Below, in pieces: positions 26,343 to 34,523 of a stretch of DNA of 64,000 nt. How positions within the stretch are numbered: position 1 is the stretch's first letter; each line of letters begins with the position of its first letter. A program made the position numbers and the translations under genes. A model generated the notes under the pieces. That model had not been told where the DNA came from and did not search any database. It saw nothing but the letters and a program-made list of their open reading frames with translations. This DNA comes from Brucella gallinifaecis (GTDB taxonomy: Bacteria > Pseudomonadota > Alphaproteobacteria > Rhizobiales > Rhizobiaceae), in NCBI RefSeq assembly GCF_006476605.1, contig NZ_ML636805.1:124001-188000 (forward strand), read 5' to 3'.

Positions 26343-27672
26343 TAATTTCGATAAGTTCTTACCAGACTGGCAGATCGGCACGCTGACGCTTACCGCCAAC
26401 TCAACTGATTTCACGGCAACTGATGCACTTTTGACCTTTGGCAGCATTCAGCAGGGTGATTTTATTATCTCGCCAGATGGACGCATGCTGGTGATAGAGA
26501 GCATCACAGACGATAATAGTGGTGTTCTGTCCACACCTTGCCCTCCTGAAGCGGCAGGGACATTCCAGACACGTATTCGCTACCAGTCGGATAATTCGCG
26601 CTATACAGGACAGACGGCAGCGCTACGCCGTCTTATGTCTGGTGGAAACCTGTTTGCCCTTGCAAAGCTCGTAGGTGATCCAGAGTTCATACTGCGTTAC
26701 CTTGGCAATGGTGCATTTGATCTGGTTGATCCTGTCACGCTCGGCATCCAAGACCCGAACGGCAGTCTTGCGAAGCTTGCGGCTTTAGTGCTGGCCGCAA
26801 ACAAGGTTATCACGACGGACAATAGCGGTGACGCTCAACAAATTGACCTTGGCGCACTTGGCAGGGCATTGCTGGCGTTGGAAACTGGTACGAATGCGCA
26901 ATATGTGCAGGGCGATGGGACTTTGCAGGAAAAGACCGGGCTGCCTGTTAGTGCGGCCACACAAACAGCGTTGAACGGCAAAGCAAGTCTGTCAGGGGCC
27001 ACTTTTACAGGTTCAATACAAAGTAATAACGCATCTATGTTCTTAACTAATGCCAGAAATAATACGGGCGTAGGACAACTTAATTTCTCCCCTTTTATTG
27101 ACGCTAGGATTGGTGGACCAGCACTCGGTACAAGAATTTTTGGCATGGAAACCGTCGGAAGTGACGTTCAGACCATTATTGAGGCGACATCAGGTGGCAC
27201 TACAGCGCAGTTTCGCTTTTATCATTATGGTGCGGCAATATTCCCCGGTGCGTTTACAGCCGGTAGTAAGTCGTTCAAAATCGACCATCCCAAAGACCCT
27301 TACAATAAATATCTCGTCTACATGTCTACAGAAGCGCCGAAAGCCGGGATTGAAGATTGGGGCACCGTAAGGCTTGTCAGCGGACAGGCAGAAGTTGATC
27401 TAGATATCGCGGCTGGTCAAATGCCGGGAACGTTTGCAGCGCTTACACAACGTGCAATCGTAGTCAGCGTAAATAATCTCGACAGTCATACCCATGTTCA
27501 TGCTGGTCGTATCACAGACGGTAAGTTCACGATCTTTGCTGATGACTCAGACTGCAATGATGAAGTTACTTGGCTCATCAAGGCAGAAAGAGCCGATCCA
27601 TTCATCAAGTCTCATCCCTATTGTGATCCAGTCACTGGATTGTTGATCCCTGAACATGAAAAGGAAGATTAG
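26335..27672 (+). CDS. Tail fibre-like protein
   Basis: 445 residues. The N-terminal half is repetitive and Asn/Gly/Ala/Thr-rich (ALNGKASLSGATFTGSIQS), a hallmark of phage fibres. The last 130 residues contain FKIDHPKDPYNKYLVYMS and SVNNLDSHTHVHAGRITDG, which resemble a C-terminal domain found on other fibre and bacterial surface proteins with a KIDHP motif. This domain is likely to be the trimerisation or receptor-contact end. A ribosome site aggg lies inside the preceding gene. Confidence 0.7.
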   Translation: MADNFDKFLPDWQIGTLTLTANSTDFTATDALLTFGSIQQGDFIISPDGRMLVIESITDDNSGVLSTPCPPEAAGTFQTRIRYQSDNSRYTGQTAALRRLMSGGNLFALAKLVGDPEFILRYLGNGAFDLVDPVTLGIQDPNGSLAKLAALVLAANKVITTDNSGDAQQIDLGALGRALLALETGTNAQYVQGDGTLQEKTGLPVSAATQTALNGKASLSGATFTGSIQSNNASMFLTNARNNTGVGQLNFSPFIDARIGGPALGTRIFGMETVGSDVQTIIEATSGGTTAQFRFYHYGAAIFPGAFTAGSKSFKIDHPKDPYNKYLVYMSTEAPKAGIEDWGTVRLVSGQAEVDLDIAAGQMPGTFAALTQRAIVVSVNNLDSHTHVHAGRITDGKFTIFADDSDCNDEVTWLIKAERADPFIKSHPYCDPVTGLLIPEHEKED

Positions 27673-27673
27673 A

Positions 27674-28087
27674 ATGCAAGCGACACAGCAAGTGATCGAT
27701 ATGGATCGTATGGGGAGGAAGGGAACGCTTCTTCATCCTGAAGCCTACGGCGAGAAACCACCCATGAAAACGGTTCCAGTTGAAGATGGTGCGCCGGTTG
27801 CGGATCATCCCGGCCTTAATCCAGTTGATGTATTCCGCCTTGAAATTCAGGCGATGATTGACGCCAAAGCCAGCGAACGCCAATACGACAGCGGTGCAAC
27901 CTTGGCGAGCTACGTCAACTCGACAATCCCAGAATGGGCAACGGAAGCACAAGCTTTTGTCGCATGGCGTGATGCAGTCTGGCTGCATGCACTGGCAGAA
28001 CTGGATAAGGTGCAGAACGGTGAACGTGATCAGCCTACGGTTGAAGCATTCTTATCTGAACTGCTGGTGTTTGAGTGGCCTGAATAA
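27674..28087 (+). CDS. Tail fibre-associated protein / fibre assembly chaperone-like
   Basis: 137 residues from ATG 27674, after aaggaag. The C-terminal helix with Y-x(7)ASYVNSTIPEWATEAQAFVAWRDAVWLHA is widespread in proteins encoded beside phage fibres, where a mobile WRDAVW helix region is usual. This supports a chaperone-like or fibre accessory job. It is the last tail gene before the first copy of the 66-bp repeat. Confidence 0.65.
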   Translation: MQATQQVIDMDRMGRKGTLLHPEAYGEKPPMKTVPVEDGAPVADHPGLNPVDVFRLEIQAMIDAKASERQYDSGATLASYVNSTIPEWATEAQAFVAWRDAVWLHALAELDKVQNGERDQPTVEAFLSELLVFEWPE

Positions 28088-28152
28088 TCCCCGTCACGCT
28101 GATCTGACCTAAAATCATCAAGCCACCATATCCGCCCACTGAGGCGGCTTTT
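28087..28152 (+). repeat. 66-bp direct repeat, copy 1 (left edge of cargo block)
   Basis: Begins atccccgtcacgctgatctg. It matches 33711-33776 with about four substitutions and no gaps. The 3' part is a hairpin, ccgcc/ggcgg, followed by a T-run. It immediately follows the last tail gene; copy 2 immediately precedes the endolysin gene. Confidence 0.88.
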
Positions 28153-28153
28153 T
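28132..28153 (+). terminator. Intrinsic terminator inside repeat copy 1
   Basis: Stem ccgcc/ggcgg (28132-28136, 28143-28147) with loop cactga, then c and five T. It would end transcription of the tail operon. Confidence 0.7.
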
Positions 28154-28165
28154 ACTGCCATAAGG

Positions 28166-28236
28166 AAGCCCCGGTACGTCTCCTAACATTACCGGGCTAT
28201 GCACTGGTGGGGCTTCGGGGGCTAAGCCAGTGCGCA
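28166..28236 (+). repeat. Nested inverted repeats after repeat copy 1
   Basis: Two potential hairpins: agccccggta with taccgggct (28167-28197 region), and gcactgg (28201-28207) with ccagtgc (28227-28233), the latter containing an inner ggctt/aagcc pair. No protein is encoded. This may be a recombination hot spot or a leader RNA; function unknown. Confidence 0.45.
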
Positions 28237-28460
28237 TACAAACTATAGCGCAGGACGCAGAAGAGGCAGTTCCCGGATGCTCACAGGTCAGTGAGAAAGA
28301 GAAGACTTTGCCAGATGGCACGACCATTACCGATGTTCTTGCACTTGATACAGGTGGTGTGGCTGCGGCTGTTCTCGTGGAGGCGTGTAAGGCGATGTTA
28401 TTCAGGATTGAAGCCCTTGAAGTGAAGCTAGCTGAAGGAGAGATTAGCATCAGACATTGA
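28230..28460 (+). CDS. Possible remnant of a fibre C-terminal (S74-type) domain
   Basis: 76 residues from GTG 28230, with no clear ribosome site. The segment VLALDTGGVAAAVLVEACKAMLFRIEALEVKL recalls the helical end of Peptidase_S74 intramolecular chaperones (VDY-x-L-x-x-L-IEAVKEL-x-EIEAL). If so, it is the stump of an older tail fibre displaced when the cargo block entered. It may also be a short stand-alone gene. Confidence 0.4.
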   Translation: MRIQTIAQDAEEAVPGCSQVSEKEKTLPDGTTITDVLALDTGGVAAAVLVEACKAMLFRIEALEVKLAEGEISIRH

Positions 28461-28517
28461 AATGTGGTCGCGCGACGGATAATAGGATTACATTTATCGT
28501 TGTTGGAGGCAGTTGAG

Positions 28518-28703
28518 TTGACTATTAGTGGTAGAAATGGATTGATCCTAACGGTCTTCGGGCTTTTAGTCTTCTTACTTTGTAGATTTGACGTATTAAA
28601 ATACGGATCTGATTTTTTAGCCTCGGCTTCAATTGTCGTGGCATCATTTGGTTTGTCTAGTGTAATTGTCGCGGTTCTTATAAGAATATGGAGGGCTGCA
28701 TGA
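28518..28703 (+). CDS. Small two-span membrane protein, first gene of the glycan cargo
   Basis: 61 residues from TTG 28518, which has GGAGG eight bases upstream; a GTG at 28464 would add 18 residues but has no such site. Two membrane segments (LILTVFGLLVFLLCRFDVL and SIVVASFGLSSVIVAVLIRIW) make up most of it. Its stop overlaps the ATG of the first glycosyltransferase. It could be a membrane partner for the transferases; it is much shorter than GtrA flippases (about 120 residues), so I do not call it GtrA. Confidence 0.6.
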   Translation: MTISGRNGLILTVFGLLVFLLCRFDVLKYGSDFLASASIVVASFGLSSVIVAVLIRIWRAA

Positions 28704-29938
28704 CAGAAATTGACGAAAATTGCGTGATAAAACAAAAGGTATTTTTATCAAGGTTGACAGAAAATACACCACTAATTTCTGTAGTGGTGCCGGTCTTTAA
28801 TACGGAGAATTATGTAGTAGAGACGCTTCAGTCAATTGTCTCGTCGTTTAATGATGATTATGAGCTAATAATAGTAAATGATGGTAGTTCAGATAGATCA
28901 CATGATTTAATACTTAAGTGGATTAGTAGTAACGAATTCAATGTTGCTTATATCCTAAAGGAAAATGGTGGGCTTGGCTCGGCTAGGAATGCGGGGGCTT
29001 CCATAGCTAGGGGACGTTACATTACGTTTTTTGATAGCGATGATTATGCCTGTTCATACACTTATCCAATAATGGTGCGCTTGGCGGAATCGAATAGTTT
29101 GGACGTCATAATTGCTAGAGCTCGACGTTTCAGTAACTTAACTATGCGTAGCTCGAAGTTTGGGGACCATGATATCATTGATTCAATCTTAGGCGGCAGC
29201 CATTTCAAAGTGACAAACGCGACCCGAGAAGGACGATTGTTCCGTGTCGAGCCGAGCGCAGTAATTAGACTTTACAATAAAGAATTCTTTGATCAAAACG
29301 TAGAAAAATTCCCAGAAGGGGTGCATTTTGAGGATGTATCTCCTCACGCGGCGTCTATTGCAAGGGCATCGCGCGTTGGCTTACTCAACGAATGTTTGTT
29401 AGTTTATCGTATAGATAGAGCTGGACAGATTACTGCCTCAAAAGGCGCAACGCGTTTTGATATCTTATACTCTGTAAAGCAAATTGCAGGCAGTGGTTAT
29501 ATTAGCGAATTAACCACCGAGGGGGGGGCGTGTTTATGTGGGCAGCTTGCTAGATTGGTGCACTGGTGTGCCACTGAATGTCCGAAGAATAAGCGTTCAG
29601 AGTTTATTGATATATTTTTAGATTCAATTAAGACAATACCTAGCAGCTGGTGGTGGATCTATAAGGAAAGATATTCGGAGAACATTACCGAGGCGCAGTT
29701 CTGTGAGTTTTCAGCCACCCAAAATGCTCATGCTTTGAAGTCTTTGGTCGGTGTTAATTTGGAAGATAAATATCCTTCCGGATTGTCCGCAGTAGAGCGC
29801 ATTGTGTTCGATCAAAAATCTAAAATACAGATTATAAAAGACGTTTCAATGGTTCCGGTCCGAATCTTTAAGCGAGACATGATCTCGTTGGTTAAAGTAC
29901 CTACTCGAAAAATCAAAAATATGATGGTCGGAAGATAA
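28700..29938 (+). CDS. GT2 family glycosyltransferase
   Basis: 412 residues from ATG 28700 (ATGA overlap). The GT-A domain spans about 26-230: ISVVVPVFNTENYVVETLQS, YELIIVNDGSSDRS, KENGGLGSARNAGASIARG and the metal-binding DSDD at 112-115. The C-terminal 180 residues are helical and of unknown role. It transfers a sugar from a nucleotide-sugar to a glycan at the cytoplasmic face. Base composition is visibly AT-richer than the phage structural genes, indicating a separate origin. Its stop overlaps the next ATG by one base. Confidence 0.88.
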   Translation: MTEIDENCVIKQKVFLSRLTENTPLISVVVPVFNTENYVVETLQSIVSSFNDDYELIIVNDGSSDRSHDLILKWISSNEFNVAYILKENGGLGSARNAGASIARGRYITFFDSDDYACSYTYPIMVRLAESNSLDVIIARARRFSNLTMRSSKFGDHDIIDSILGGSHFKVTNATREGRLFRVEPSAVIRLYNKEFFDQNVEKFPEGVHFEDVSPHAASIARASRVGLLNECLLVYRIDRAGQITASKGATRFDILYSVKQIAGSGYISELTTEGGACLCGQLARLVHWCATECPKNKRSEFIDIFLDSIKTIPSSWWWIYKERYSENITEAQFCEFSATQNAHALKSLVGVNLEDKYPSGLSAVERIVFDQKSKIQIIKDVSMVPVRIFKRDMISLVKVPTRKIKNMMVGR

Positions 29939-31320
29939 TGTCGTATCTGTGGGAAATAGTCGCTGGCAGTTTGAAAGGCCGTTCCGGTATAGCTTCATGC
30001 GTTGAAGCGGATTTGGCACGAATTTCAAACAATTTTTACGGTCCCTTCACTGCTCCAGTTTCACCTCGTCCAGTTTGTCTGTTTCTAGGAGCTCGATCCG
30101 GTTTAGAGGTTGAGTTTGTCAGAGCTAACTACCCCGGCGCTCAGATCATTATATGGGATTGCAGTATTGATGTAGCTCCTCAATATGGAGATGTTGCGGT
30201 TAATAACGTTAACGAATTAATGCTGTCCCTTCAGAAGCTCGGATTGGATGGTGTCGATTTCTGTAGGGCTGATGAATACTATTTTACAGATGACCTTATT
30301 ACCGAACTTGGTTCGGTTAAAATAAAAATAGGTTATCTTTGTGGTGCATTTGGCTCACTTTGTAGATCGCCTTATCAATTGCACAGAGATTTATCTTGCA
30401 TCGCCGATCGATTCTATGTTCGATCTCTGTCCACTGAGCTGAGCTTATCCAAGTCCGTGAAAGGATTTCAAAAATATGTCTCGGTCATAGTTCCTGCGTA
30501 TGGCATTGAGAATTACCTGCCTAAGTGCTTGGAAACTCTTTCAAGCCAGACGTTGCGGGAGATCGAAATTATTGTCGTCGATGACGGCGCTAAAGACACC
30601 TCAGGCGTAATTGCAGATGACTGGGCTGACCGTTATCCGGAAACTATTAAAGTAATCCATAAAGAAAATGGCGGTTGTGCGTCTGCGCGCAATGCTGGCC
30701 TCTCTATAGCTAGCGGGTATTATGTCGGCTTTGTTGACGGTGACGACTGGGTTTCTCAATATATGTTCGAGGATTTATTGAATGCTGTACTTCCTGGTTT
30801 CAAAGATATTGGACAGTGCGGATACGTAGAAGCTTACGAAAGTGGCGGAAGTAAAACAATTTTCGGCAATGAGCCGATAAGATTACCTCTAAAATTCCCA
30901 TATGAGACGAATTTTAAGCCCGATTTTATTTTCAATTCACCCTCTATTTGGAGGCGTATATACAGGCGTGACTTTTTGAATAGATATGATTTAAGATTCA
31001 ATTCTTCATTGAAGAGGTTTGACGATCTGCCATTTGCATATCTTTCACTGAGCTTGGCACAGTCTGTTGTGGTGATTCCTGATGCACATTATTTCTATAG
31101 AATGGGCAGGCCAGGTCAGGATGTAAGTTTCGATGATGAACGCTTATACATACACTTCGAGATTTTTGATTATCTTCATAAAGTGATCGAGACAAAATAT
31201 GATGGTGAATTTTTGAATAACTTGGCTCCGATAGAATCGGCCACCCATCGCTGGGCTCTTTCGTTGATACGCGAAGATCTAAAAGATGATTATCGCCAAA
31301 GAATGCTTTCACGTAAATAG
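29938..31320 (+). CDS. Two-domain glycosyltransferase (novel N-terminus + GT2)
   Basis: 460 residues. Residues 180-400 are a GT2 domain: VSVIVPAYGIENYLPKCLET, EIIVVDDGAKDTSG, KENGGCASARNAGLSIASG and DGDD at 267-270. Residues 1-175 are different: PVCLFLGARSGLEVEFVRANYPGAQIIIWD looks like a Rossmann-type strand-loop-helix, reminiscent of methyltransferases, but without a complete motif I. The combination suggests two activities on one glycan. It ends shortly before a strong inverted repeat that also closes the convergent gene. Confidence 0.82.
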   Translation: MSYLWEIVAGSLKGRSGIASCVEADLARISNNFYGPFTAPVSPRPVCLFLGARSGLEVEFVRANYPGAQIIIWDCSIDVAPQYGDVAVNNVNELMLSLQKLGLDGVDFCRADEYYFTDDLITELGSVKIKIGYLCGAFGSLCRSPYQLHRDLSCIADRFYVRSLSTELSLSKSVKGFQKYVSVIVPAYGIENYLPKCLETLSSQTLREIEIIVVDDGAKDTSGVIADDWADRYPETIKVIHKENGGCASARNAGLSIASGYYVGFVDGDDWVSQYMFEDLLNAVLPGFKDIGQCGYVEAYESGGSKTIFGNEPIRLPLKFPYETNFKPDFIFNSPSIWRRIYRRDFLNRYDLRFNSSLKRFDDLPFAYLSLSLAQSVVVIPDAHYFYRMGRPGQDVSFDDERLYIHFEIFDYLHKVIETKYDGEFLNNLAPIESATHRWALSLIREDLKDDYRQRMLSRK

Positions 31321-31328
31321 TTTGAATA

Positions 31329-31360
31329 AATAAACTGAGGGATTAATTTCTCAGTTTATT
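31329..31360. terminator. Inverted repeat between convergent glycan genes
   Basis: Perfect 11-base arms, aataaactgag (31329-31339) and ctcagtttatt (31350-31360), with a 10-base loop. No T-run follows beyond the tttatt of the arm, so it may act as a bidirectional terminator. The shifted frame of the reverse-strand gene would end in its loop at 31343. Confidence 0.6.
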
Positions 31361-31558
31361 TGCGAGAAGCTTAAATGCACTGATAAGAGGCTTGTCTCTT
31401 ATTTTTTCGATAAGTTTTTTGTATCGGATGTTTTCTGATTTCAAGATGTCTAGCTTATTTTGGGTCTCACTAATTTGTAATGATTGAGACTCATTGAGTT
31501 CCTGTGCGGCAGATAATTCTTCTAGAGTTTTTTGAGTGTACTTTCGATGTGTTAGCTC
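31343..31558 (-). pseudogene. Out-of-frame coiled-coil tail of the KpsC-like gene
   Basis: Read on the reverse strand, one frame away from the KpsC-like gene, 31558 down to the TAA at 31343 is open. It encodes about 70 residues of heptad-rich coiled coil (RKYTQKTLEELSAAQEL; QISETQNKLDILKSENI) that continues the coiled-coil character of the upstream C-terminus (LERQLAMLTTDLKYFKDENEKF). Seven A residues at 31560-31566 lie exactly at the break. One base gained there, or slippage, would join the two. Confidence 0.7.
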
Positions 31559-32664
31559 GTTTTTTTAAATTTCTCATTCTCATCTTTGAAGTACTTAAGG
31601 TCGGTTGTCAGCATTGCTAACTGGCGCTCCAACTCTCCGATTTTGCCGCACACTTCTAGCTTGGTAGGATCGATGGATACTTTCTTAGTTTTGTTGATCT
31701 TGGATTCGTTTAAGCAGCGTTTCATTTTCTTCGAAACCGCTAGAAAATCTGAACCGTCGATCCAGTATTCGGAAAGAAGATATCCTAGGTAGGCAGTGGA
31801 CCTAATATCCACCTCAGGTTGATTTTTGTTAAATGCCAGCTGAAGTTCTTCAGCGTCTTTTATGCGATGGCTGGCGGGAGACCATTCGGAAAGTCCGCAA
31901 GCATAAACCGGTTTTCCATGAATAAGCGCTTCGAGACCAACTCCCGAATTTACAGTAATAACCGATGAACAATGTTCTATGAGATCATGTATATTAGAAT
32001 GGCTGGTATGAAAAAAGGGGTTTGTCGTTGTGGCGCTTTCGATGAATTCTGCTATCGCGTCACTATCGCAGTACGGGTGCCTTTTTACGACGACGTGTAT
32101 ACCCGTTTTGAGCGAAAGCATTGATGCCGTCTTGAGAATAGTTAACGCATCTATATCGGCAAACTTAGCGACGGGATCGGATTGTACCTGGAGAGGAATG
32201 AATACATAGTCGTTAATTTCTTGATCGAATAAGCTAGCTTGCGGATATTTGCTTAGTTTGTCCGACTGGAATCGTTCTTTGTAAGATTTTAAAACTATTT
32301 TTGCTTTTTCTAGGTCATAAGAATACGCTTTCTCTTGCAGCTTTTTGTCGTTAGCAATCTCAGACCAGCCGGAGTGTCCAGTTCGATCTACAGCGTACAA
32401 GGGTGGTATAGCAGCTTCTTTTAAGCGCCAAACCCCATGAACTTCACCGACAGAGTGAAAGGAAAAAAGTGCGCCACTTTTCGGAGGTGTTCTTTCAACG
32501 AAGTCAGTACCCCAAGGCACATCCTTTACGACAATTGAAGGGTGTAACTTTGAAAGTGCCCCCATAACATTGGTAAGGAAAATCCTATGGCGTATGCCAT
32601 CGATGGGGTTTAATAGCCAGTCGGTGGGCAATTCAACGATGATCTGTGACTGTTCGTTTAGCAA
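31552..32664 (-). CDS. Capsule/polysaccharide protein, KpsC/KpsS-like glycosyltransferase
   Basis: 370 residues as read. The family-type motif SSVITVNSGVGLEALIHGKPVYACG (about 240-264) matches the nucleotide-sugar region of KpsC/KpsS and related transferases, and GIHVVVKRHPYCDSD precedes it. KpsC/KpsS add Kdo linkers to lipid anchors; the substrate here is unknown. The TTG start at 32664 follows a rather distant AAGGGG. The C-terminus is a coiled coil cut off at A7; the remainder lies one frame away. It faces the two GT2 genes. Confidence 0.75.
   Translation of the reverse strand: MLNEQSQIIVELPTDWLLNPIDGIRHRIFLTNVMGALSKLHPSIVVKDVPWGTDFVERTPPKSGALFSFHSVGEVHGVWRLKEAAIPPLYAVDRTGHSGWSEIANDKKLQEKAYSYDLEKAKIVLKSYKERFQSDKLSKYPQASLFDQEINDYVFIPLQVQSDPVAKFADIDALTILKTASMLSLKTGIHVVVKRHPYCDSDAIAEFIESATTTNPFFHTSHSNIHDLIEHCSSVITVNSGVGLEALIHGKPVYACGLSEWSPASHRIKDAEELQLAFNKNQPEVDIRSTAYLGYLLSEYWIDGSDFLAVSKKMKRCLNESKINKTKKVSIDPTKLEVCGKIGELERQLAMLTTDLKYFKDENEKFKKTS
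31560..31566 (-). other. A7 homopolymer at the frame break
   Basis: Seven T on the forward strand (seven A in the reverse-strand message) precede the early stop of the KpsC-like gene. Such tracts slip during replication or transcription. Confidence 0.7.
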
Positions 32665-32688
32665 AGTTACATTTCCCCTTATATTGTT

Positions 32689-32717
32689 TTGGAAACCAAT
32701 AAGGTATTGTCGATAAT
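32689..32717 (+). promoter_or_regulatory. Candidate sigma-70-type promoter for the FkbM gene
   Basis: TTGGAA (32689-32694), 17 bases, GATAAT (32712-32717), about 60 bases before the GTG. It lies in the 116-bp divergent spacer between KpsC-like and FkbM genes, so the cargo has its own promoter. Confidence 0.45.
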
Positions 32718-32780
32718 TGTAGTATCAATTTAACGAATTATCTAACAATTAGAGCGTGTGTTGGAAGCAAGGAAGAAATT

Positions 32781-33656
32781 GTGACAATTTTTCATAAACT
32801 GGTATCTCGTTTTCTTATCTCGCCTGAAAAGAAAAATGAAATTGGTTTTTGCACCGATCTTGATGATATTCTTCGTGACGATGGTAAAGTGACTTTGAAA
32901 ATCGACGGCAATAAGATCACGTTGGATTTAAGTAACCTTCACGAGCGTCGATACGCTGCATGTTTAAGTACCCCTCTACGGTATCCCCAATACGATATTG
33001 ATAACTTGCTCATGGCAAAGTTTGTAAGGAAAGGAGATCGGATACTTGATGGTGGCGCCAATATCGGACTAACGGCGCTTCACTTCCTGCATTTTGGCGC
33101 ATCTTTTGTTGAATGTGTGGAGGCTTTGCCATGGTTGGCTGAACGAATAAGAGGAATAGATGATATCAGAATATCGGTTACTGAAGCTGCTCTAAGCAAA
33201 TGCTCAGATGGATTCGTTGATATAGCCGTCTCGAAAACTCACAACCAAGGCTCAACATATGATAGTTCTGTGATCGCAAAGTTCTCGCACATCTTTGGAG
33301 ATGATATTAAGTTTTTAACTACTCCTACGATTACAATCGATAGTTTGGCGAGCGGTCCCTTTGATATCTGGAAACTCGATGTTGAAGGCGCAGAAATTGA
33401 CGTTGTAAATGGTGCGTTGCAGTCTCTCAAAAATTGTCCACCTAGGGCAATATTCACCGAGTTTTGGGATGAGCGCGTACATGAGTTTGCCTCCATTGTT
33501 TCTGCATCGCATCCGGTAGTTTATAGAGCTGGGATAACAAAAGATAATTATCAGCTAAAGTTGCTTGATATGAAAACTTTTGAGAAGACTTCCAAAGAGT
33601 TTTTCCCAATCAGTCCAACGTACGTTTTTTTACGTGCAGATTGTCAAGAAATATAA
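32781..33656 (+). CDS. FkbM family methyltransferase
   Basis: 291 residues from GTG 32781, after ggaag. SAM-binding motif ILDGGANIGLTALHF at about 88-102, acidic residue after strand 2 (FVECVEALP), TITIDSLASGPFDIWKLDVEGAEIDVVNGA typical of FkbM proteins, and FTEFWDERV. FkbM enzymes O-methylate sugars or small molecules; with two GT2 and a KpsC-like neighbour it probably caps or decorates a surface glycan. It ends 54 bases before the second 66-bp repeat. Confidence 0.87.
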   Translation: MTIFHKLVSRFLISPEKKNEIGFCTDLDDILRDDGKVTLKIDGNKITLDLSNLHERRYAACLSTPLRYPQYDIDNLLMAKFVRKGDRILDGGANIGLTALHFLHFGASFVECVEALPWLAERIRGIDDIRISVTEAALSKCSDGFVDIAVSKTHNQGSTYDSSVIAKFSHIFGDDIKFLTTPTITIDSLASGPFDIWKLDVEGAEIDVVNGALQSLKNCPPRAIFTEFWDERVHEFASIVSASHPVVYRAGITKDNYQLKLLDMKTFEKTSKEFFPISPTYVFLRADCQEI

Positions 33657-33710
33657 AACTAAGCCCTGTGCATCTCCCAAAAGAACACAAGTTACACCAA
33701 TCTCGACATT

Positions 33711-33776
33711 ATCCCCGTCACTCTGATCTGACCTAAGATCATCAATCTACCATATCCGCCCACTGAGGCGGCTTTC
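33711..33776 (+). repeat. 66-bp direct repeat, copy 2 (right edge of cargo block)
   Basis: Begins atccccgtcactctgatctg; matches 28087-28152. It ends 24 bases before the endolysin ATG. The same hairpin and T-rich end are present. Confidence 0.88.
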
Positions 33777-33780
33777 TTTT
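33756..33780 (+). terminator. Intrinsic terminator inside repeat copy 2
   Basis: Stem ccgcc/ggcgg (33756-33760, 33767-33771), loop cactga, then ctttctttt. It sits just before the lysis cassette, where late transcription must read through. Confidence 0.65.
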
Positions 33781-33800
33781 ACCTAAAAGGAAAACCCACC

Positions 33801-34523
33801 ATGAATATGCACCTTGGCGATACCCGCCTCTTGATTGAGGCAGGTCGAGAACGTGGACTATTGCGCAATCAAATGGCGTATGTGCTGGCCACAGCGTACC
33901 ATGAGACGGCGCATACGATGAAGCCTATCAATGAGATGGGCGGTGAGAAATATCTGCGGTCAAAGAAATACTGGCCGTATATCGGGCGCGGCTATGTGCA
34001 AATCACTTGGAAGGTGAATTACGAAAAAGCTGGTAAGGTTCTGGGCGTTGATTTCGTGTCAAAGCCTGAGCTGTTGTTGAAGCCAGAATATGCGGCGCCA
34101 ATTATCATTGCTGGAATGGCTGAAGGTTGGTTCACCGGCAAGAAGCTGTCCGATTACATCACCTTGCAGAAGTCGGATTTCAAAGGCGCTCGTAGAATCG
34201 TCAACGGTACAGACAAGGCCGATTTGATTGCTGGCTATGCGCGTGAGTATGACAAGGCTCTTCTGGCCGAAGGCTATGGCGTTGATACGATCATCGAAGC
34301 CAAGCCTAATGAAATTCTGCCAGAGCCTATTATTGAAAAGCCAGTCGCTAAAACAACGCGCTTTTGGACATGGCTGACTGCGGCCGCACTTCCTGCTCTT
34401 GGTTTGCTTGATTGGCGTGTGCAGATGGCTTCCGTGGTCGTTGTGTTCGCTCTCGCAGTCTGGGCGATCTATTCCATGCCACAGGTCAAAGCCAAGCTTG
34501 AGAAGCTGGTGGATGCGATATGA
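33801..34523 (+). CDS. Endolysin, GH19/chitinase-like, with C-terminal membrane segments
   Basis: 240 residues. Residues 1-165 are a GH19-like lysozyme: catalytic Glu35 in LATAYHETAHTM, and YIGRGYVQITWKVNYEKAG (60-78), the family's substrate-cleft motif. It cuts peptidoglycan. There is no N-terminal signal. Instead two hydrophobic segments lie near the C-terminus (WTWLTAAALPALGLLDW and MASVVVVFALAVWAIY, about 185-226). C-terminal anchoring is unusual for endolysins and suggests membrane tethering or a SAR-like release from the other end. Start ATG 33801 follows aaaaggaaaa; a second ATG is at 33807. Confidence 0.88.
   Translation: MNMHLGDTRLLIEAGRERGLLRNQMAYVLATAYHETAHTMKPINEMGGEKYLRSKKYWPYIGRGYVQITWKVNYEKAGKVLGVDFVSKPELLLKPEYAAPIIIAGMAEGWFTGKKLSDYITLQKSDFKGARRIVNGTDKADLIAGYAREYDKALLAEGYGVDTIIEAKPNEILPEPIIEKPVAKTTRFWTWLTAAALPALGLLDWRVQMASVVVVFALAVWAIYSMPQVKAKLEKLVDAI

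Noticed and set aside
28518-28703. GtrA-type flippase
   Set aside because: Only two membrane spans and 61 residues; GtrA has four spans and about 120 residues.
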